In this document: one piece after another, positions 53,674-64,000 of the stretch
Layout of the letters: every line of letters begins with the position of its first letter
How positions within the stretch are numbered: the first letter of the stretch is position 1
DNA from: Isoetes taiwanensis
Taxonomy: Eukaryota; Streptophyta; Lycopodiopsida; Isoetales; Isoetaceae
Direction of reading: 5' to 3'
DNA length: 64,000 nucleotides
Assembly (NCBI GenBank): GCA_021234155.1
Contig: JAJEKV010000251.1
Coordinates: forward strand, 250,001-314,000
The notes under the pieces: model-generated
What the model was told of the DNA's origin: nothing
Seen by the model: only the letters and a program-made list of their open reading frames with translations
Databases searched by the model: none
Made by a program: the position numbers and the translations under genes

Positions 53674-55866
53674 ATGAAGACAGAATTTGGTGGAGGATTG
53701 GCTTTGCTAGCTTGTGTAATCATGTGCCCATGCTTCCCAGCTAGAAAAAAGGGTGGGGAGTCCTTCGGATCAAAGTGTAAGTTTATTCGTATTTCTAATT
53801 TCTGGTATGTATGTATCAGGAAATCTAGTCTAGAATTGGTTAGTTTCCAATTACTTGTCCAGATTCATACCCACCAACAAACACTGTATGTTCACAAATT
53901 CTGTTTTTTATAGGACACAGTTAACATTCAGAACTGTTTCCATATACGCGTTCCTCTTTATATGTATTCATTCACCCACTAAAGAAACATTCCATAGCAT
54001 TGGGGAAACCATCGAATAGGATTGTTTATTGAAAGCTATAAAAAAAGACAAGAAAGTTTGCATTCTCAATGTGGATGATAGTACGCTTAATAAACTTTTT
54101 ATAGCTGAGATGTTATTTTCTGGCAGCTCTTCCACGAAGTCCTTCAGCGAATTCAGGAGTCCCCTACTCCATTTCTCAGCTGACTAAAGCTACCCAAAAT
54201 TTCGCTGAGAGTAATATAATTGGACATGACGGTTTTGGAGTACTTTACAAGGGAAAACTTCCAGATGGTACCCTTATTGTTGTCAAGCGTGCTAAAAAGG
54301 TTTTTTTCTTTTCTCTCTTCTTCTTATTCATAATTGTTTTAATGCTATGATTATTGTTAACTCTATTTGTTGTACCCACACAACATATCAGGCACTAAAT
54401 GTTTTCCCATTTTAAATGAAAGTATGAAATGTACTGTTGTGCCACCATTAGGCCCTTATGCCTGGTAACATGCAGCTCACATGGCATACAGGGCAATTAA
54501 GATGCTGCCTCATTCTAACATTTCTTCAGCAGGATATTATGTTCTTCAATATGGAGCAGTAATTAAGGGTTATCGCCTCCTTGACTTCTCTGATCAGTTT
54601 GTGAGATAACATTTCTTGAGAAACGAGTAACCAAGGAGGCATAGTCATGGTAGATTGGAGATAACTGCACAAATTGTTTTTCCGAATATATACTTGGAAG
54701 GCGTTTTAATACCACTTCTTTTATTTTGAGCAATTTTTTTTATTGATAACAGTTTTAAGCATATAATTTGACAAATGGGCGCAATTTGATACTTGCAGCT
54801 GGATTCTCGGCGTGTCTTAGAGTTCAAAAATGAAATTAATATGCTTTCAAAGATTGAACATTTAAACCTTGTCAGGCTGCTTGGCCATGCAGAGGACCAT
54901 CAGCAACGTATACTTGTAATGGAATATGTGCCAAATGGAAACCTACGTGAGCATCTTGATGGTAAAGTGTAATACATCCCTCTGGAGGCTGGTCTATTCT
55001 TATTATACCAATTACAAATATGTCACCCTCACCAATCTTGCTGTCTACCTGCAGGTGTATATGGGGATACATTGAATTTTGGGAGAAGGTTGGATATTGC
55101 CATTGATGTTGCGCATGCTCTCACGTATCTTCATTTATATGCAGGTGATGATTTGAGTTATGGCAGAAAGAGGAGGGATCTTTGTTTTTGTTGATTTCTT
55201 AGATTCATTTTTAACTTACAGATCAGCCAATTATCCATAGGGATATCAAATCTATAAGTATTTTCCTCACTGATAACTTTAGAGCCAAAGTAGCTGAATT
55301 TGGCTTCTCAAAAATTGGCCCCTTGGAGGGAGGTGCAACTCATATTTCGACACAAGTGAAAGGAACAGCAGGATATCTGGATCCAGAATACCTACATACA
55401 AATAAACTGACAACAAAAAGTGATGTCTATTCTTTTGGCATACTTCTGGTAGAGATATTCTCAGGGAGGAAACCGATAGAGATGCGGAGGCCAAATGAAG
55501 AACGCATCACCATACGATGGGTAATGTTCATTTGTCTAGTTCTGGTGTTCTCGCAATTTCAGCAAAGCTTACTATCCAGGCGTTTTGTGTGATCAGGCTT
55601 TCAAAAAATCTGCAGAAGGCAACTTGGCTGAAGTCTTGGATCCTAAGCTGGAAAAAACAGAGAACATTTATTCTACATTTGAAAAAATAACAGAACTTGC
55701 ATTCCAGTGCTCTGCGCCTTCTAGAAGGGACAGGCCATCAATGAAAGAAGCATCGGAGACATTATGGGAAATCAGACGAGACTTCCAAGCAAGCTTGTCA
55801 TATACAACAACGCCGAGAAGGTCATCTCATGAGTTGCCAGCTGGGCCATTTAGTGGAGAAACATAG
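53674..55866 (+). CDS. CRCK-like receptor-like cytoplasmic (pseudo)kinase, six exons
   Basis: Exons 53674-53776, 54127-54299, 54799-54961, 55055-55144, 55222-55520 and 55597-55866 join in frame with GT-AG introns to 365 residues. A short N-terminus with a hydrophobic Cys-rich patch (LALLACVIMCPCF) may anchor it to membrane. The kinase domain spans ~60-335 and resembles calmodulin-binding receptor-like cytoplasmic kinases (VVKRAKK, GTAGYLDPEY, KSDVYSFGILLVEI, ERITIRW). Lys88, the alpha-C Glu104 and HRD (182-184) are kept. Three key positions differ: the Gly loop reads GHDGFG (Asp69 for the second Gly), the metal-binding Asn after HRDIKS is Ser189, and DFG is EFG (Glu202). A regulatory or scaffold role without normal catalysis is likely. 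Whether upstream exons exist is unknown. Confidence 0.85.
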
Positions 55867-56415
55867 TGATTGTTTAGAGGTTCTTTCTTCAGGTGAGCTG
55901 TTTTGTAATTGAAGCACCAGTATCTAATTAGTGGAAACGTCATAATCATCTATATGTAATGGAAAGATATTATTCTGCTCTCTGCAGGCTTTTCTAAGAT
56001 GGCCCTTATAATCTGCTTATGTAGCTGGATGTATTTGCACTTATACCTCCAAGGGAGTATTTTGTGTGGGGTTAGGGGCTATGCGGGATGATGCATCTGT
56101 AATATGTTGGATTCTTCCTAGAAGTGTTTTCCATCTCTCCACGTGTATAGATGACCATCTTTTGCTAGCGTGCAATGCATGAAAATACAGTCCATCTGTA
56201 ACAGAGGTTCAAAAGTTTGTGGAACATGTGAAGGAGCATTATTGCATTGTTTGATAATTATTATTTACGTGATCTTTTCATGTGCTGTCTAAGATACTGA
56301 AATTCTTTACTAAAGCGCCATTTTATGACACATATATTTCCACATCAGAATAGATTTCCCAGGTTAAATAGCACTTTAGTCAGTTGGGTTGTAAAAGCAA
56401 ATTCAGAAGCATCAT
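55867..56415. other. Convergent 3' intergenic region
   Basis: It lies between the stop codons of the convergent kinase and PPR genes and presumably holds both 3' untranslated regions. No polyadenylation signal is strong enough to call. No other gene was seen. Confidence 0.55.
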
Positions 56416-59400
56416 CTACAGCTTCTCTAACAATAACCTCCAAGAACTTGTATCCTTTCTCATGCTCGCAAGTTTTCTCAGTTGTTCTATATGAGCAGCA
56501 TTTTCTGCCATATCAGCACTAGCATAGATGTTTGCCATAAGCACATATGCAGGTGCACAATGGGGATCTAAGTAAATTACTTCTTTGAAGCACTGTCTAC
56601 CTAGTTCCACATTGCCATACATTTGGCAAGCATTCAATAAGGATGTCCACCCAATAATGTTAGGTTCAACATTGGTTCGAAGTAAATCTTCGGCTTCATT
56701 CCAGCGACCTGCCCGACCAAGAAGGTCAACCAAGCAGTTATAATGACAAATATCTGGTGAAATGTTGTAGCCATATCCCATACACATAAAATACTGATGG
56801 CCTTCATCTACTAACCCTGCATGACGACATGCTAGGAGAATACTAGCCAATGTGACTTCATTTGGTTTTATGCCACTCTTCTGCATCTCTTCAAGATACT
56901 GCCTGGCCAGCCTAGTCTCCCCGTTATAGGCATGGCCTGAAATCAATGCAGTCCAAGAGATAACATTTGGATCTGGTAATTCTGCAAACACCAGCAGCGA
57001 TTCTTCCAGACTCCCACATTTAGCATACATGTCAATAAGAGTGTTCCCAAGTGCAATATCTGGTGCAAGTGTATCTTCAATGACCTGCTTATGGATCAAC
57101 CTTCCTTGCTCAATTGCACCTATGCAACCACAAGCTTTCAATATACTTAAAAAGCTGATCTTGTTCGGCATTGTACCCGCTTCTTGCATCTTTTTGTATA
57201 AATTTAAAGCAGGAACGCATTCCCCTTGCTGGGCATATCCTCCAATTATCGCATTCCATGATATGACATCCGGATTGCTTAATTTGTCAAAAACTCTATG
57301 TGCATCTTCTAAATTGCCACATTTTGCATACATATCAATAAGTGTAGTTCCTGCAACGTTAGACCCAAGTCCACTTTTTGTTAACTGGTCATGAATAAGC
57401 CTACCCTGATCTATTGCCCCTATGATGCCGCATGATTTTAGCGCACTGGAAAAGGCAATCCTGTTTGGCTTCATCCCTTGGCTTTGCATCCTTTCAAAAA
57501 GTTGCACAGCTGGAAGACATGCACCATGCCTAGCATATGCTCCTATCATTGCATTCCATGTGGCTACATTTGGGTTCCATAATTCATTGAACATTTTGCA
57601 TGCTTCATCCAGTGTTCCACATTTACCATACATATTGGCAAGGATACTCCCCAAAGCATCTTCAACATTACTGTACACATATTTATTTCTTATCATGTAG
57701 CCATGGATGAGCCTGCCATGCCCAATGGCACCTATATTACTGCATGCCTTCAGAACAGTCAATGCTATAACTTCATTTGGTCTAATGCCCTCCTGTTGCA
57801 TTCTCTCGAAAAGTTCCAGAACGACAGAGTTTTCACCATGGCGACCATAACCTGAAAGCATTGCACCCCATGACATTATATCTCGATTTGGCAATTGATC
57901 AAAAGCTTCCCGTGCATTCTCTAGGCTCCCACATTTCCCATACATGTCTACAAGAGCATTTCCTATAACAGGATCTGATAAAATACCCTTTTTGCTGATA
58001 TCTTCATGAATGCTCTTACCCTCTTCTATGGCTCCGATACTGCCACATGCTTTCATTATACCTAAATATGTGATTTTATCTGGTTGTATCCCTTTGTCTT
58101 GCATTGATCTAAAAAGATCAAGTGCAGCAGTGCCTTCCCCACTTTGTGCATATCCACCAATGATCGCGTTCCATGAAACCAAGGACTGGTGTGGCAATGA
58201 ATTGAAGATGCTACACGCTTCCTTAAAATTTCCAGATTTTGCATACATGTCAACAAGGGCACTTGCAACTGCAGCATCTAATTCAAACTCGGTGCCTATT
58301 AATGTGTTGTGAATAAATCTACCCCAATGTATTGACCTTGTACTGCTACATGCTTTCAAAACACTGGAAAACGTGACCTCATTTGGTTCAGTATTACCTT
58401 GTCGCATTCTTTCAAATAATTCTAGGGCGAGAGTATCCTTCCCATGTTGTGCATATCCTGAAATCAATATAGTCCATGAAATAACATCACGGTTATGCAG
58501 TGCTTCAAAGACTTTTTTTGCCTCCTTTAGACTCCCACATTTGGCATACATGTGAACAAGGGCATTACCTACTACAACTCCTGATACAAGCCCATCGTAA
58601 CAAATTCTACCATGGATGAGCCTGCCATGCTCCATAGCACCTGCTCTGCCACACGCATTTAAAATGCTAGAGTATGTGACTGCATTTGGGACTAAACAAT
58701 CCTGTAGTGTTCTCTCAAAGCAATCTAATGCTAGGGCACATTCCCCATATTGGGCATAACCTGCAATCATTGCACCACATGCTACCATATCATGCTCTGG
58801 CAATTGCCTGAAAACATTGTTCGCTTCATCCATGTATCCACATTTTGCATACATATCAAGCAGAGCACAGCCAAGCACAATATTAGATCCAGATATTGTT
58901 ATGACCTGCTCATGTGTAAGCCTACCTAGTTCTATAAATCCTAAGCTGCTGCATACTTTCAAAATGCTTAAGTATGTAATTTCAGTTGGTTTTATGCCCT
59001 CTTTGAGCATCAGCTCATAAAATTCTAGAGCTGGAAGGCAATTCTCATGTTGTGCATACCCTGCAATCATCGCAGTCCATGTCACAAAGTCTCTAGTCCT
59101 TAAATTGTCAAAAACTTTGTGCGCCTCTTCCATGCTTGTACATTTCGCATACATATCAATTATGGTGTTTCCTATTGAGAGTTCTGATGTCAGTTGACTC
59201 ATTATGATACTTTCGTGCATAAACCTGCCATGCACTAAAGATCCTGTGGCGCCTGATGCCTTTAATGTATTGAAAAATGTGACCTTATTTGCAGCTATGC
59301 CCTCTTTCTTCATTTCTTCAAAGAGTTCCATAATAATAAGAAATTTTCCATGATATGAGAAACCTCCCATCATCGAATTCCATAACACAACATCCTGGCC

Positions 59401-59919
59401 AGGAAACATTTGGAAGGCACTCCAGGCTTCATCCAAGCCATCGCATTTTGCATACGTATCTACAAGGGTGCTTCTTAGGACTAAGTCACTTTGAAGACCA
59501 GCATCAAATATTTGGCAGTGAATAACTCTACATTGTTCAAGGGATGAGGTCATCGCACATGCTTTGAGGACAGCAAGATATCCATGTTTGTCCTTCTCCA
59601 CATTTGACAAATGCATCCTCTGGTACAAATCAAGGGCCATTTGTCCCTGCCCAAGTTTTACATTTGCCAAAATAACAGCACTCCATGTATAGGGACTTGG
59701 CTTTGAAACACTATCAAAAGACTGATTTGCTTCAATCAAGGATCCACAAGATGCAAATAAGCGGATTAGATTGTCAAGCAGAAAAGAAAGTGATCCAAGT
59801 CCACTAGAGATTAAAATAGACTGTGCTTTTCTGCTATGTTGCAAGTCCTTTCGTTTAATGCAACACTGCAGAAAAGAGTGAGCGTCCTGTATGGATATAA
59901 AAGTTTCTTGATGCTCCAT
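56416..59919 (-). CDS. PLS-class PPR protein with E-type C-terminus
   Basis: An intronless frame of 1167 residues; an in-frame TGA lies 15 bases upstream of the ATG, fixing the start. About thirty PPR motifs run in P-L-S order. Ten S-type helices mostly carry the MYAKCGSLEEA-like signature (for example LIDMYAKCGNLEDA, LVDMYGKCGSLENA). The end has VDLLGRAGRWNEAEDLL, then WTSLLNACQMYGNVELG and APAYVLMANIYA, which are E1/E2 motifs. It stops shortly after SSW without a DYW deaminase domain. Such proteins bind single-stranded organellar RNA and often direct C-to-U editing, with a deaminase supplied in trans. No obvious transit peptide was seen, so organelle choice is open. Clean, full-length and probably functional. 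Confidence 0.95.
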   Translation of the reverse strand: MEHQETFISIQDAHSFLQCCIKRKDLQHSRKAQSILISSGLGSLSFLLDNLIRLFASCGSLIEANQSFDSVSKPSPYTWSAVILANVKLGQGQMALDLYQRMHLSNVEKDKHGYLAVLKACAMTSSLEQCRVIHCQIFDAGLQSDLVLRSTLVDTYAKCDGLDEAWSAFQMFPGQDVVLWNSMMGGFSYHGKFLIIMELFEEMKKEGIAANKVTFFNTLKASGATGSLVHGRFMHESIIMSQLTSELSIGNTIIDMYAKCTSMEEAHKVFDNLRTRDFVTWTAMIAGYAQHENCLPALEFYELMLKEGIKPTEITYLSILKVCSSLGFIELGRLTHEQVITISGSNIVLGCALLDMYAKCGYMDEANNVFRQLPEHDMVACGAMIAGYAQYGECALALDCFERTLQDCLVPNAVTYSSILNACGRAGAMEHGRLIHGRICYDGLVSGVVVGNALVHMYAKCGSLKEAKKVFEALHNRDVISWTILISGYAQHGKDTLALELFERMRQGNTEPNEVTFSSVLKACSSTRSIHWGRFIHNTLIGTEFELDAAVASALVDMYAKSGNFKEACSIFNSLPHQSLVSWNAIIGGYAQSGEGTAALDLFRSMQDKGIQPDKITYLGIMKACGSIGAIEEGKSIHEDISKKGILSDPVIGNALVDMYGKCGSLENAREAFDQLPNRDIMSWGAMLSGYGRHGENSVVLELFERMQQEGIRPNEVIALTVLKACSNIGAIGHGRLIHGYMIRNKYVYSNVEDALGSILANMYGKCGTLDEACKMFNELWNPNVATWNAMIGAYARHGACLPAVQLFERMQSQGMKPNRIAFSSALKSCGIIGAIDQGRLIHDQLTKSGLGSNVAGTTLIDMYAKCGNLEDAHRVFDKLSNPDVISWNAIIGGYAQQGECVPALNLYKKMQEAGTMPNKISFLSILKACGCIGAIEQGRLIHKQVIEDTLAPDIALGNTLIDMYAKCGSLEESLLVFAELPDPNVISWTALISGHAYNGETRLARQYLEEMQKSGIKPNEVTLASILLACRHAGLVDEGHQYFMCMGYGYNISPDICHYNCLVDLLGRAGRWNEAEDLLRTNVEPNIIGWTSLLNACQMYGNVELGRQCFKEVIYLDPHCAPAYVLMANIYASADMAENAAHIEQLRKLASMRKDTSSWRLLLEKL

Positions 59920-59944
59920 TGTTTGTGCAAGTCAAGTGCCTCAT
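59855..59944 (-). promoter_or_regulatory. Upstream ORF overlapping the PPR start
   Basis: A minus-strand ATG at 59944 is 25 bases upstream of the PPR ATG, in another frame. It stays open for 29 codons to TAA at 59857-59855, past the main start codon. If the transcript starts upstream of it, it would reduce initiation at the PPR ATG. Transcript ends are unknown. Confidence 0.35.
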
Positions 59945-60806
59945 TCCTGAGATAGTTTTAATACATTTTCTTCAAATCTTCACAACTTCTGGTGATGATG
60001 AAGGCGAGCTTAGTGTCAAGCTAGGGTGACATAGGGGACGCATATTGCATTTACTGGTGATAATCGCCATACCTGAACAAAGTGGGACAGGAAGTGGATC
60101 GCCGAATTTTATTCCGGAGGTTCTCATCGCCTTCCTGTTGAAAAATTACAAGTTCAGCAGTGTGTGTGATAACCTTGCAACGTTATGTGTGTGCGTTAGT
60201 CTTACAAGAATTTGTCGCGGCGAAATGGTTAAAAAAATGATGTTATTGAGTGACATGCTATTGATTATTCATATGTTGTCTATAGTAAATTGCCCACCGT
60301 TGGTGGGCTTTACATGTGATTGTTCACCGTTTTGGCACAATTTGAGCCCTCGATTACATTTGATGCTAGACATACATACATACTTACGCTATAAGAATAT
60401 TTACGCTAAAGAATTTGTTGAGTTTCACCAAAACAAACATAATCAAATATAATACACTCTAAAACATGGTGACGAACGCATTGCAATAGTTTTAATGTGT
60501 ATCTAGCTATGGCTATATACTTTAGGGGTCACCAAAACTTTTCCAACAATGGGTGAAAAAGTAAGTTCAATCTAAATAATTCAATCTTGATCCACAATAA
60601 GAGTATTGGAATGATCCTTTGGTAGACCCTTTTTATGGGATATCTTATGGGCTATATGTATCCAAATTTTCTCAACAATAGTACATTATACAATATCTCA
60701 AACCAAGAATGCAATTTAATTAACAAAAACTATTTTATTTTCAACTTTTCCTTGCCCATATTCTTAAGTGGTCCATATCTGGTTCACCTTTCTAATATAT
60801 AAATCT
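59945..60806. other. Upstream of the PPR gene; CACTA-like fragment
   Basis: The 5' flank of the PPR gene. At ~60201-60222 TTACAAGAATTTGTCGCGGC resembles the transposon end at 47672. A 135-codon plus ORF (60045-60452) has no recognisable motif and is treated as chance. The rest is AT-rich. Confidence 0.4.
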
Positions 60807-60820
60807 CTTCATTGGAAAAT

Positions 60821-60908
60821 CTCTTCATTGGAATAGCAGGCAGTGGCAAACAAAAGGAATCAAATCTCTTCATTGGAATAGCAAGCAGTGGCAAACAAAA
60901 GGAATCAA
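60821..60908. repeat. 45-bp tandem duplication
   Basis: CTCTTCATTGGAATAGCA begins copies at 60821 and 60866, each continuing GCAGTGGCAAACAAAAGG. The plus ORF across it is a repeat artefact. Confidence 0.85.
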
Positions 60909-61263
60909 TATTTTTCGGAATGTGGTATGAGAGTTTATTTGGTTATGACTTTTTTGAAAAAAAAAAAAGGTTCATAGTAATATTCATGCAAAATGTCAAT
61001 GAAACTGAAGATCATAATAGCCCTTCCTCTGGGTTGTCCCATAATTCATGAAGAATAATGGTCAGCAATGAAATGGTAAAAATAATCAAAATTCAACTGA
61101 TTATATCATATAAAACATAATGTGAAGCCATTGATCCTTTCTCCCTAGGGAGGAAGGTAGTCAACATACAGGGGATCAAAAACTTCAATCATCCCTATGA
61201 ACGTAAGAATTATTTTACTGCATTTAATGTTACCCATAAGAAACTGAGGCATAAACACCCCTT

Positions 61264-62816
61264 AACAACCATTGACATTAACAACCAACACATAACTACC
61301 ATTGACATTAATTAACACAACCATTGGGTCCAACACATTTAAATTAAAATCCCCCTTAAACCCCCTTTGGTTTGGGTGCATATTCACACGGGGGGTGACT
61401 CCGGGCAACGAGAGCTGTTGGATAGGCATATTCACCCTTTATTCCTTAATCTACACCGTACGTAAAGTTCCTCGTTTGTGGGGTATGCAAGTACAAAATT
61501 TGCTATACTGTATAACAAGATTCGCAAAATACTATAAGATTTCAAGCGGAATACTATATGATATTGATTTTGTACGTGCAAAATACAATCATGAGGGCTC
61601 GCCTGCCCTACGTCACCCCCTCGGTGTGAATATGCACCCAAACCAAAGGGGGTTTAAGGGGATTTTAATTTAAATGTGTTGGACCCAATGGTTGTGTTAA
61701 TTAATGTCAATGGTAGTTATGTGTTGGTTGTTAATGTCAATGGTTGTTATATGTTGGTTGTTATGTGTTGGTTGTTATGTGTTGGGGGATTTAATTTTTA
61801 TATGTTGGATGTTAATGGTTTGTGTTGCAAAAAAATTTTGGGCCTTCGGGGCCTTAGGGATGCCCCCAATGTGACAAAAATTTTAGAATTGAACGAAAAA
61901 AAAACTAGAATTCATTTAAGGCTTTCATCACTGTAGCTTTTGAATTTCATCACAATAAAAAGTAAAAGTTACCATAAAAATAGAGCGGATTGATCCCATT
62001 ATTCGAAAGTCATAAAGTTTGCAACACCCATACACAAACATTTTTCAACCTGAATTTAACAATGACCTTTGGCCTCCATGGATTCTTGTGGTGAGAAACC
62101 AAAGTAGGAAACTTTTACGCTTGTTAGCACAAGGATCTAGAAGCCTTGAATTTGCTTAATAACCGCCTCAAAATCTAAAAATGCATGGTAATTTTTGCAA
62201 CCTTCATTCGAATGAGCCATAAAACAATATCCAATAAGCGCAATCAGTATCAACACCGGTAGGATGTGAAAGCCTACCAAACCCGGCCGAAAAATTGCTG
62301 TTTTAGCATAGATAACTTTAACCAAACATATCCATATCATACACCATCAAAAGATCTCGAAAAGAGCTTTCCAACGCAATAAAAATCATCTCAAACAGAG
62401 CTACGGATCAAAAGTTATGATAAGAAATGTGTTATTTCTTGGGAAACCGCACTACATGCGCCCTTCAAGCCCTTCATGTGCCCATTATGCACCACACACA
62501 CAAAAAGAGGGCTTTGTTGTGAGCCATTGGTTGTTGACCATTATGCACCACACGCACAAAAGAGAGCTTTTGTTGTGAGCCATTGGTTGTTGACCATTAT
62601 GCACCACACACACAAAAAAGGGGCTTTTGTTGTGAGCCATTGGTTGTTGACCATTGGAAAAAAAAAGGCTAAAATCAATGGCTCAGAAATGGTGCACTCT
62701 AGATGTACGCATTAGTACATCCATTTGAATACATCACGAAATCATAGGAAAACCTTAGTGAAAAGCGTACAAAAACACAAAGAAAACCCCCTGTTATTAT
62801 GCTACATATTTTTTGC
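61264..62816 (-). mobile_element. Unnamed element, copy B, with extended inverted arms
   Basis: 61371-62816 repeats copy A (44185-45557) with few differences. In this copy the left hairpin arm extends outward: 61264-61402 is the inverse of 61611-61748, so ~138-bp arms enclose ~208 bases. The same conserved core (62310-62420) and a three-copy ~60-bp repeat (about 62480-62660) follow. The ends GCATAAACA (~61246) and GCACACAAACA (~62814) may be a degenerate target duplication. Noncoding. Confidence 0.7.
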
Positions 62817-64000
62817 ACACAAACAAACTTTAAGAATTGAGAATTGAACATGCAAGCACTGTTGTTAACCTTCAAAGCCTCACGATGATAGAGGAAAGTT
62901 ACATGCTAAAATAGATGTTCAATAGAGGAAGCATACAATCAGATCCCATCCACAGATCAGTTGTCACCGTACTACCTGCACTGCCATTGATTCTAGCTGC
63001 ACAAAATTTACCACACTTGTATCCAGTCCTTTAGGTTCATGTAGCCGGACAGCTACCATAGGACAGTCACAATGATGAACAATACGAAGTTTGTAAGGAA
63101 TGCCAACATTTTGTATGGGCTAAGTAAGATCAAATTCATCTTCAAACTACTTTCTTTCCGGATTTCTTTCCTCATTGGGAAGAGCAAACTGTTCTGCTGC
63201 TCCCCAATCTGTCCTATAAAGAACACTTATGGGTTGCACATGTATAATGACTATATTGTCACCATTTTACAGCATTTGCACTCTCATCACTAAGATCAAC
63301 ACAGACCTACCTTTTTGGCATAAGCAACTCAAACTGCATGCATAAGACCACAATAGATCAGAGCAAAAACCTGTTTTTTTTCTCTCTAGAACCGTGGAAA
63401 ATCCTTGATCTTTTGTTCTTCCTCCTGGTCTTATTTTGGATCATTGAAGGCTACTCTACAAATCCAAAATGCAAGAACATAAGATAGTCCTGTACTTCGA
63501 TACTTGCCTATTCTGCAAGACCAGCCAATTCAAATCCTCAATACCAGCCACGTATTGATTCCTAGCCATCTGGAATATACTGGATCTGTAGGCTACTTAG
63601 GCTGCCATATAAAAGACAGGAATGCATAAAGACCTGAATATTTTGCCCAGACAGCATAGTGTTTTGCCGTCTATGTGAAATCGGCCCCTGCTTTGCCACA
63701 GCCATAAACAGAGCTCCCCGACCAAGTGCCATCGCCATGACTCTGCATAAAACAAATGTTCAGTTAAGTAAAAGGCAAAAATACCCAACACAAGGAGATT
63801 CGAACTACAGAAAACTAAGGTAAGCGCAAACTACAGAAATGAAGCCATGGCGATGAAGCTAGAAGCTATGTCACTCGAGAGCCATGGATGATTCAACCCT
63901 AGTTCGTCCGCCCTTAGCATGGTCTACAAACTTTGCATCTCGCTCATGAAACATCAACGCTGATCAAAAGTACTATGCTCACATCTTGAAAACACATGAA
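62817..64000. other. No gene recognised
   Basis: AT-balanced DNA up to the window edge. Minus ORF 63791-63597 and plus ORF 63072-63293 show no family features. A gene edge beyond the window cannot be excluded. Confidence 0.4.

Noticed and set aside
57029-59020. Plus-strand ORFs within the PPR gene
   Set aside because: Antisense shadows of the 1167-residue minus-strand frame.
60045-60452. 135-codon plus-strand ORF near the PPR gene
   Set aside because: Covers a CACTA-like fragment, lacks motifs and has ordinary noncoding composition.
1-64000. CRISPR array or prokaryotic operon
   Set aside because: Repeats lack the spacer-repeat pattern of CRISPR, and the genes are intron-bearing or of plant families.

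Overview
The window is nuclear DNA from a land plant. It is about 60% AT, gene-poor and dense in transposable elements. The best-supported host genes are a six-exon receptor-like cytoplasmic kinase gene (53674-55866, + strand) and an intronless 1167-residue PLS-class pentatricopeptide-repeat (PPR) gene (56416-59919, - strand). They converge tail to tail. The style of the long intronless PPR gene and the repeat load suggest a large-genome fern, possibly Ceratopteris-like. That is an inference; no organism label is visible.

Layout. 0-3.4 kb: short duplications, a minus-strand retroposed fragment with a perfect 17-bp target-site duplication, and a MYB/SANT-like coding remnant. 3.4-6.8 kb: a decayed 5'-truncated Ty1/copia element. 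8.4-9.3 kb: a weak candidate transcription unit. 10.1-10.4 and 23.9-24.4 kb: two arrays of one 19-bp minisatellite. 12.2-14.1 kb: three tandem ~636-bp units. 15.3-21.8 kb: a LINE with both ORFs open and overlapping at ATGA. 24.5-24.8 kb: an 18-unit 12-bp CGTCA array that encodes an acidic peptide on the minus strand. 26.4-27.0 kb: a PIF/Harbinger transposase remnant cut by a 1559-bp LTR (27034-28592). That LTR is followed by a tRNA-Met primer-binding site, an open gag-position ORF and a broken histone-H3-fold sequence with some CENH3-like residues. 30.7-31.1 kb: a reverse LINE tail.

33.6-42.8 kb: a second, decayed LINE, split by a 3.9-kb terminal-inverted-repeat (TIR) DNA element (38229-42160) that carries gene-like fragments and palindromic satellites. 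44.2-45.6 and 61.3-62.8 kb: two direct copies of an unnamed ~1.4-kb element. 46.9-47.3 kb: a relic of the 27-kb LTR family. 51.2-52.1 kb: a minus-strand chimera of an IDD zinc-finger C-terminal motif and a hnRNP-type Gly/Tyr-rich tail.

There is no operon-like cooperation. The main stories are nested transposition, gene-fragment capture (H3, IDD/hnRNP, fragments inside the TIR element) and a kinase that looks catalytically impaired. Host gene models rest on splice-site reading and family resemblance only; no alignment or database search was possible.
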